DNA of 33,987 bases from Phycisphaerae bacterium (GTDB taxonomy: Bacteria; Planctomycetota; Phycisphaerae; Phycisphaerales; SM1A02): positions 1-33,987 of the forward strand of contig JAEUIU010000067.1 in NCBI GenBank assembly GCA_016795065.1. Reading direction: 5' to 3'. Positions 30,107 through 33,987 of this stretch are shown piece after piece. Within the stretch, counting starts at the first letter, position 1. Each line of letters starts with the position of its first letter. The notes under the pieces are model-generated. The model worked only from the letters and a program-made list of their open reading frames with translations. It was not told where the DNA came from and ran no database searches. A program made the position numbers and the translations under genes.

Positions 30107-33100
30107 TCAGCAATCGCCCCAGGCGCCGAGCAGGATCGCGAGATCCGCGGCGTCGGTCGTGCCGTCGGCGTTGAAGTCGACCGTTCCGGTGGACCACGCA
30201 CCAAGGAGGATCGCCAAGTCCGAGCCCGCGACCTGTCCATCCCCGTCGAGGTCACCCAGGCACGCCGCTTGGGTCTCAACGCCGGTGATGGAGATCGGTC
30301 CGAGATCGCCGGTGCCGGTCAGCCGAGCGGCCGACTTGCACTGGGCATCGGTTCCGCCGACCGCGAGCACTTCAATCTCATGGGCGTCGACCGTGACCGG
30401 CCCGAAGGTGAACTGCGTCCCGTTTGGCACGCATGCCCGGTAGCAGGGAGTCGCTCCGCCAAGCTTGCCGAGTTTGAAGGGAGCGGCCGAGAGTTGCCCA
30501 ACAAAGAGGTCGCTCGTCACCGTCTGGAAGACCGGAATGCCTTGGGCGTTCTTGACGATGACGTGCTTCGTGTCGGTGCCGATGTCGGAGAAGTCGGCGA
30601 AGACGTCGAAGAACGCGCCGCGCACGAAGGTCAACGACCCGGTCGTGCCGCCGCCCTCCTGACCGGCGAAATCGCCGGCGACACCTTGCAGGGTGAGGGA
30701 GGTGCCTGGCTCGGTCCAATCCGGCAGCACGACGAAGATGTCGAAGAACGAAGCGCAGCCGAGGTCGATCTCGACGCCATCGTCGCCCGTCGAACCGATG
30801 CAGCAGGGGATCGCGACGGCGCCGGGCGTCGTGGCGTCGAGGAGAGCGTGACCGAGGCCGGTGAAGGTCCAGCCGAGCTTGTCGATGGACTCGTGCGAAA
30901 TGACCGAGTTCGGCGTACAGGCGTTACCGGTGAGAGCGACGGAGGTCATCGACGGTGGGTCGTTGGTGGGACGCACCACGACGACCGTGTCGGCGAGTAC
31001 CGTGCCGCCGCCGATCGCGGCGAAATTCATCGGCACCGCAGCATTCAGCGAGACCTGGTCCTTGCATTCCTTTGCCGCCCACACCGGATGAACGGTGGCG
31101 ACGGCTTCGTCGAGCCCGGTGAGATCCAGCGAGGCAATCGCGGTGGGGACCGGTGGCAGCACCGTGGGGATCGAGAGAACCACCTGTCCGTCGCGGATGG
31201 CGCGCACATCGGAGGCGACCAGGATCGCCACGTCCAGGGCGACGACCATGGCGTTGTTCGGATGGACCGAAAGCGTGACGGTCTCGTCAAAGGGGATCTC
31301 GTGGTGGAGACCCGAGACCGTCACCTGATGCACCGCGTCAGGCGTGTCTGACGGAAGCTCAAACGACACGCTGGCACCGTCCACGCCAGGCACCGCAAGC
31401 GAGACGCCGTTGAAGCCGCTGTCTCCCAGATCGCGCCAGACATAGAGGACATCATCGCACGCCACGATGGGCGAGCCGACCACGCCATGGGCATTGCCGA
31501 ACTTGACGATCCACGGCGGGAGCTTGGGCGATGTGCTTGCTCCGGTGATCGTCACACCCGCCGGGGCGTTCGTCGCCGAGAGCGTCAGGAGATCCTTGCA
31601 TTCGGCTGCAGCGCCGCCTTCCGCGAGGATGCGGATCTCGTCGCCGACGAACACCTGACCGTCGATGGTGAAGGCCGTCGCGCTGTCGGTGCACATCGTG
31701 AAGCATTCGGTCTGCCCGCCGAGCTTGCCGATCTTCTTCGGTGGCGCCGACATCGAACCGACCGGACCCGACAGGCCCGGCATCGCGGCAACGAGAACGT
31801 GGTTGGAGAGGATCTCCACGTGATAGGTGGGCGAGCCGATCCCGCTGAAATCAACGAAGACATCGAAGAAGTGCCCGATCTCGTGCAGCGTGAGCGAACT
31901 GGCGTTGGGGGTCTCGTCGAAGTCGGAGGAGTCGCTCACGGTGGCGGTGAATTCGAGGCCCGGCTGGTCCAGCGAAGGCGCATCGATGTCGACTTCGAAG
32001 GCCGCGACGCACTTCTCCAGGAGTTTCGGTGTGGACTTGTCGTATTGCTTGGCGACGATCACGGCCGGGCCAGGCCCGCCGAAGTTCAATCCGACGATGC
32101 CGCCGGGCATGACGCCAGCATCGATGAGAGTGTCATCGTTGTCGACGGCGATGGCCCAGCCGAACTGATCGACACTCAAGGAGCTGATCTCCAACGCTGT
32201 CGCCGGTACGCTTGAGTTGATGTCCGTCGACAGAATGATCTGCGAGAGGTAGCTCGGGGTGAACGCCGGTGCCTTCACGGCGATCCGCATGCTCGAAGCG
32301 CCGATCGTCACCGAGCCGAGCGTCACCTGGGCCGGGACCGGCCACTTGATGTCGATCTCCTCGTAGGCTCGGCAGCTATAGCCAAAGCTCACCGGCGGAG
32401 CGCTCACGCCAATCGGCATGTCGTTACCCCACGCGAAATCCGCGATCGGAGCACCGTCTGCGTCGAAGAGCCGCACCGTCTGGGCAGCCGTGCCAAGCAT
32501 CGAGTAGTCGACCTGGATCGTCCCATGCGTGCCGTCGTCGGTATGGAAGCGAGTCGTCCCGACCGGTCCTTCGGGCAGGCCATCAAACCCGCCGATCGGG
32601 CTCCAGGTCACCGTCGAATCCGGCGAGCCGGTCGCGAACGAACCACCCATCGTGACTCCCATCGGGCCCGGCAGAATGCCTAACTCGATCGCAACCTCGC
32701 CGGCAGCGGGTGCGGCGGCGTGCCAGATCGTGACCTTCCCGTTGGCGTCCTTCCGCTCGACGATGTCGCCGGAAGCGGTGTGTTCGAAGCCGAACGCGAC
32801 CAGTGATTGGACGGGGACATCCGCCTCGACGGTCATGACCAAATGGACGTTGGGAAAGCCGAGTTGGGCAAGGTCGGTGAAGGTGTTGACGTCGCAGAAG
32901 GGGGCGCGGATGAACGTCGGACCCGACTGCCCGAGGGCGTTGCTGCCTAGGAACAGGCTGCCGCCGTCGCCGCCGTCGCTGAGCAATCGCGAGGGGACGA
33001 GGAGCTCGACAACGTAGTCAGTTCCGGCAGGGATGGCGAAGAAGTCTGGGAAGCTCGCGGTGTAGAGCGCGGGACCGGAGTTCTGTGGAATGTCGACCGG

Positions 33101-33604
33101 GTCGGAGGTTGCGACGACGTTGCCACCCACCCAGACGCGTGCCCGCACAGGCCACGTCGCTCCATCGTTGACCTGGATGCCGAATTCGACGCAGCGAATG
33201 TGGAGCGACGTGGGGGCGGTGAAGAGGCGGGCGAGGCCGTTCTCGGCCGAAACCAGTTCGCCGGTCGAGTCGTCGAAGCACTGGGCGGTGTTCTGAGGAG
33301 CGATCGTGGAACTCGAACTCTGCGAGAAGCTGACCGAACCACAGTTACCCGCGATGCCGCCGCTTGCTTCCGGTCGGGCACCCGTCGATCCGCCGAGCCC
33401 AAGTGGCATCTGGCCGATCGAGCCGCCGTGACGATGAGTTGGCGTCGGCCTCGACGCCCTCACTCCACCGTCGGCGGCAGCAGCGGTCGCGGCCGAAACG
33501 AGGAGGGCGCTGGCAAGGAAGAAGGCCGAGCACAGGCGGAGCCCGGACGGCGCTGCGGTTGGCTGCAGACTCGGCCATCGATTCGGCGATTGGTTGTTTG
33601 ACAT
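30107..33604 (-). CDS. Large secreted protein with duplicated modules and C-terminal dockerin-like EF-hands
   Basis: The 1165-residue product starts at ATG 33604 behind a strong AGGAGG; an upstream in-frame start would pass through that site. A signal peptide (LCSAFFLASALLVSAATA) is followed by a beta-rich region (about residues 70-320) with aromatic and Cys residues but no recognised catalytic domain. Two similar modules about 420 residues apart follow. Shared pieces are FFDVFVDFSGIG and FFDVFADFSDIG, IGKLGGQTECFTMC and LGKLGGATPCYRAC, and EIRILAEGGAAAECKD and EIEVLAVGGTDAQCKS. The C-terminus carries a dockerin-like pair (DLDGDGQVAGSDLAILLGAW and DFNADGTTDAADLAILLGAW), a common tail of secreted Phycisphaerae proteins. 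A HEIGH string in the first module is not conserved in the second and is not taken as a metalloprotease site. Function is unknown; surface or matrix display is likely. Confidence 0.82.
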   Translation of the reverse strand: MSNNQSPNRWPSLQPTAAPSGLRLCSAFFLASALLVSAATAAAADGGVRASRPTPTHRHGGSIGQMPLGLGGSTGARPEASGGIAGNCGSVSFSQSSSSTIAPQNTAQCFDDSTGELVSAENGLARLFTAPTSLHIRCVEFGIQVNDGATWPVRARVWVGGNVVATSDPVDIPQNSGPALYTASFPDFFAIPAGTDYVVELLVPSRLLSDGGDGGSLFLGSNALGQSGPTFIRAPFCDVNTFTDLAQLGFPNVHLVMTVEADVPVQSLVAFGFEHTASGDIVERKDANGKVTIWHAAAPAAGEVAIELGILPGPMGVTMGGSFATGSPDSTVTWSPIGGFDGLPEGPVGTTRFHTDDGTHGTIQVDYSMLGTAAQTVRLFDADGAPIADFAWGNDMPIGVSAPPVSFGYSCRAYEEIDIKWPVPAQVTLGSVTIGASSMRIAVKAPAFTPSYLSQIILSTDINSSVPATALEISSLSVDQFGWAIAVDNDDTLIDAGVMPGGIVGLNFGGPGPAVIVAKQYDKSTPKLLEKCVAAFEVDIDAPSLDQPGLEFTATVSDSSDFDETPNASSLTLHEIGHFFDVFVDFSGIGSPTYHVEILSNHVLVAAMPGLSGPVGSMSAPPKKIGKLGGQTECFTMCTDSATAFTIDGQVFVGDEIRILAEGGAAAECKDLLTLSATNAPAGVTITGASTSPKLPPWIVKFGNAHGVVGSPIVACDDVLYVWRDLGDSGFNGVSLAVPGVDGASVSFELPSDTPDAVHQVTVSGLHHEIPFDETVTLSVHPNNAMVVALDVAILVASDVRAIRDGQVVLSIPTVLPPVPTAIASLDLTGLDEAVATVHPVWAAKECKDQVSLNAAVPMNFAAIGGGTVLADTVVVVRPTNDPPSMTSVALTGNACTPNSVISHESIDKLGWTFTGLGHALLDATTPGAVAIPCCIGSTGDDGVEIDLGCASFFDIFVVLPDWTEPGTSLTLQGVAGDFAGQEGGGTTGSLTFVRGAFFDVFADFSDIGTDTKHVIVKNAQGIPVFQTVTSDLFVGQLSAAPFKLGKLGGATPCYRACVPNGTQFTFGPVTVDAHEIEVLAVGGTDAQCKSAARLTGTGDLGPISITGVETQAACLGDLDGDGQVAGSDLAILLGAWSTGTVDFNADGTTDAADLAILLGAWGDC

Positions 33605-33987
33605 GCGTTCCTCCTGATGGGACCGGCGACCGCGGTGGGTACGGCGACTCAACCGAGTCGGCGCACACCAGCACGTTCATCGTTCATGCGAAGGGAACCG
33701 CCACATCTCTCGGTGCGCGGGCCAGAATTCGCCCCTCCGCCGCCGGAAGCGGCGGGGAGACGTCGCCGGAGGCGACAGAGGGGGCCTCGAGGCAATCGCG
33801 GCGCGCTCCGGCCCCCTCTGTCCGCTGCGCGGACATCTCCCCCGCAATCGCGGGGGAGAGCGATGTGGGGGATGACCGACACGCGCGGAATCCCGAACGC
33901 GCAGGGGAACCACGGGGTGCTGGTCGCAGGGAGATTCGAACGTGCCTGTCCGCTCTCCCCCGCCGCGCAGCGGCGGGGGAGATGTCG
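33605..33987. repeat. Hairpin-rich intergenic repeat running off the window end
   Basis: No gene is credible in this 383-bp stretch. After a small dyad (CGACTC 33645-33650 with GAGTCG 33655-33660) comes a chain of short GC palindromes from about 33730. Types seen are CCGCCGC with GCGGCGG, TCGCC with GGCGA, TCCGC with GCGGA, and CCCCCGC with GCGGGGG. At the edge is a perfect 13-bp stem (33954-33966 with 33970-33982, loop GCA). Phrases such as ACATCTCCCCCGC recur in both orientations, for example ACATCTCCCCC near 33831 and GGGGGAGATGT at 33974-33984, so the window ends inside a second copy. Similar CCCCCGC/GCGGGGG repeats are spread through many GC-rich bacterial genomes. Confidence 0.65.
33610..33615 (-). 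promoter_or_regulatory. Strong Shine-Dalgarno fixing the 33604 start
   Basis: The reverse strand reads AGGAGG, 5 nt before ATG 33604. It is the best ribosome site in the window and decides the start of the large secreted protein. It also contrasts with the many genes here that have none. Confidence 0.8.

Noticed and set aside
31857..31893. HEIGH zinc-metalloprotease-like motif in the large secreted protein
   Set aside because: The equivalent place in the second copy of the module reads FVRGAFFDVFAD, with no HExxH, and no third metal ligand region follows. The string sits on a repeated structural strand and is best seen as coincidence.
33677..33913. Small arginine-rich open frames at the right edge
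   Set aside because: They are translations of the GC palindromic repeat (SPPRLRGRCPRSGQRG type), which commonly produces false gene calls.
33925..33987. tRNA 3' end on the minus strand (GTTCGAATC near 33935)
   Set aside because: The flanking bases cannot form a five-pair T stem, and the space upstream is filled by a perfect hairpin repeat rather than anticodon and D arms.

Overview
The window is GC-rich, densely coded chromosomal DNA, most likely from a planctomycete of the Phycisphaerae type. This rests on two secreted proteins carrying dockerin-like EF-hand pairs of the form DLxxDGxxDxxDLAxLLGAWG, a Cys-rich/thrombospondin-type-3 repeat protein, and an ABC ATPase plus permease-GldG fusion plus DUF4340 set. 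The assignment is an inference from protein style; no rRNA or other phylogenetic marker was compared. I found no phage, transposase, CRISPR array, tRNA or rRNA.

Layout. 1-309 (-): start of a TauE/SafE-type permease cut by the window edge. 310-856: no gene, but a segment able to fold in two competing ways just before a 3D-domain cell-wall protein (857-1894 +). 1872-2651 (-): SAM methyltransferase. 2802-4343 (+): ComM/YifB AAA ATPase. 4376-8264: three adjacent zinc-ribbon membrane proteins of unknown function, the first two built from four copies of one module. 8351-11383 (-): PutA. 11596-13686 (-): a small unknown gene followed by a glycogen-synthase-like glycosyltransferase. 13834-14895 (+): PrmC. 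14924-16759 (-): PAS-GAF-receiver protein with a histidine-less kinase remnant. 16847-22070 (+): Gld-like ABC export operon. 22041-22892 (-): papain-like protease. 22939-25517 (-): SpoIIE-type phosphatase overlapping RibD. 25804-27915 (-): elongation factor G with a clear intrinsic terminator. 28685-29959 (+) and 30107-33604 (-): two convergent secreted proteins with dockerin-like EF-hands, separated by a perfect hairpin. 33605-33987: hairpin-rich intergenic repeat running off the end.

Most genes are ordinary housekeeping or metabolic functions: release-factor methylation, riboflavin synthesis, proline catabolism, translation elongation. The less familiar material is the zinc-ribbon membrane cluster, the exactly 95-residue Cys-rich repeat protein, the duplicated module in the 1165-residue secreted protein, and the kinase-less receiver protein.

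Two window-wide patterns stand out. Eight of about sixteen transcription-unit-leading genes have a TANNNT hexamer only 6-9 nt before the start codon, which suggests leaderless mRNAs. Two intergenic regions carry members of one long inverted-repeat family. Several starts were chosen on these grounds, and each entry says so. No calculation or database search was run; all assignments come from reading motifs.
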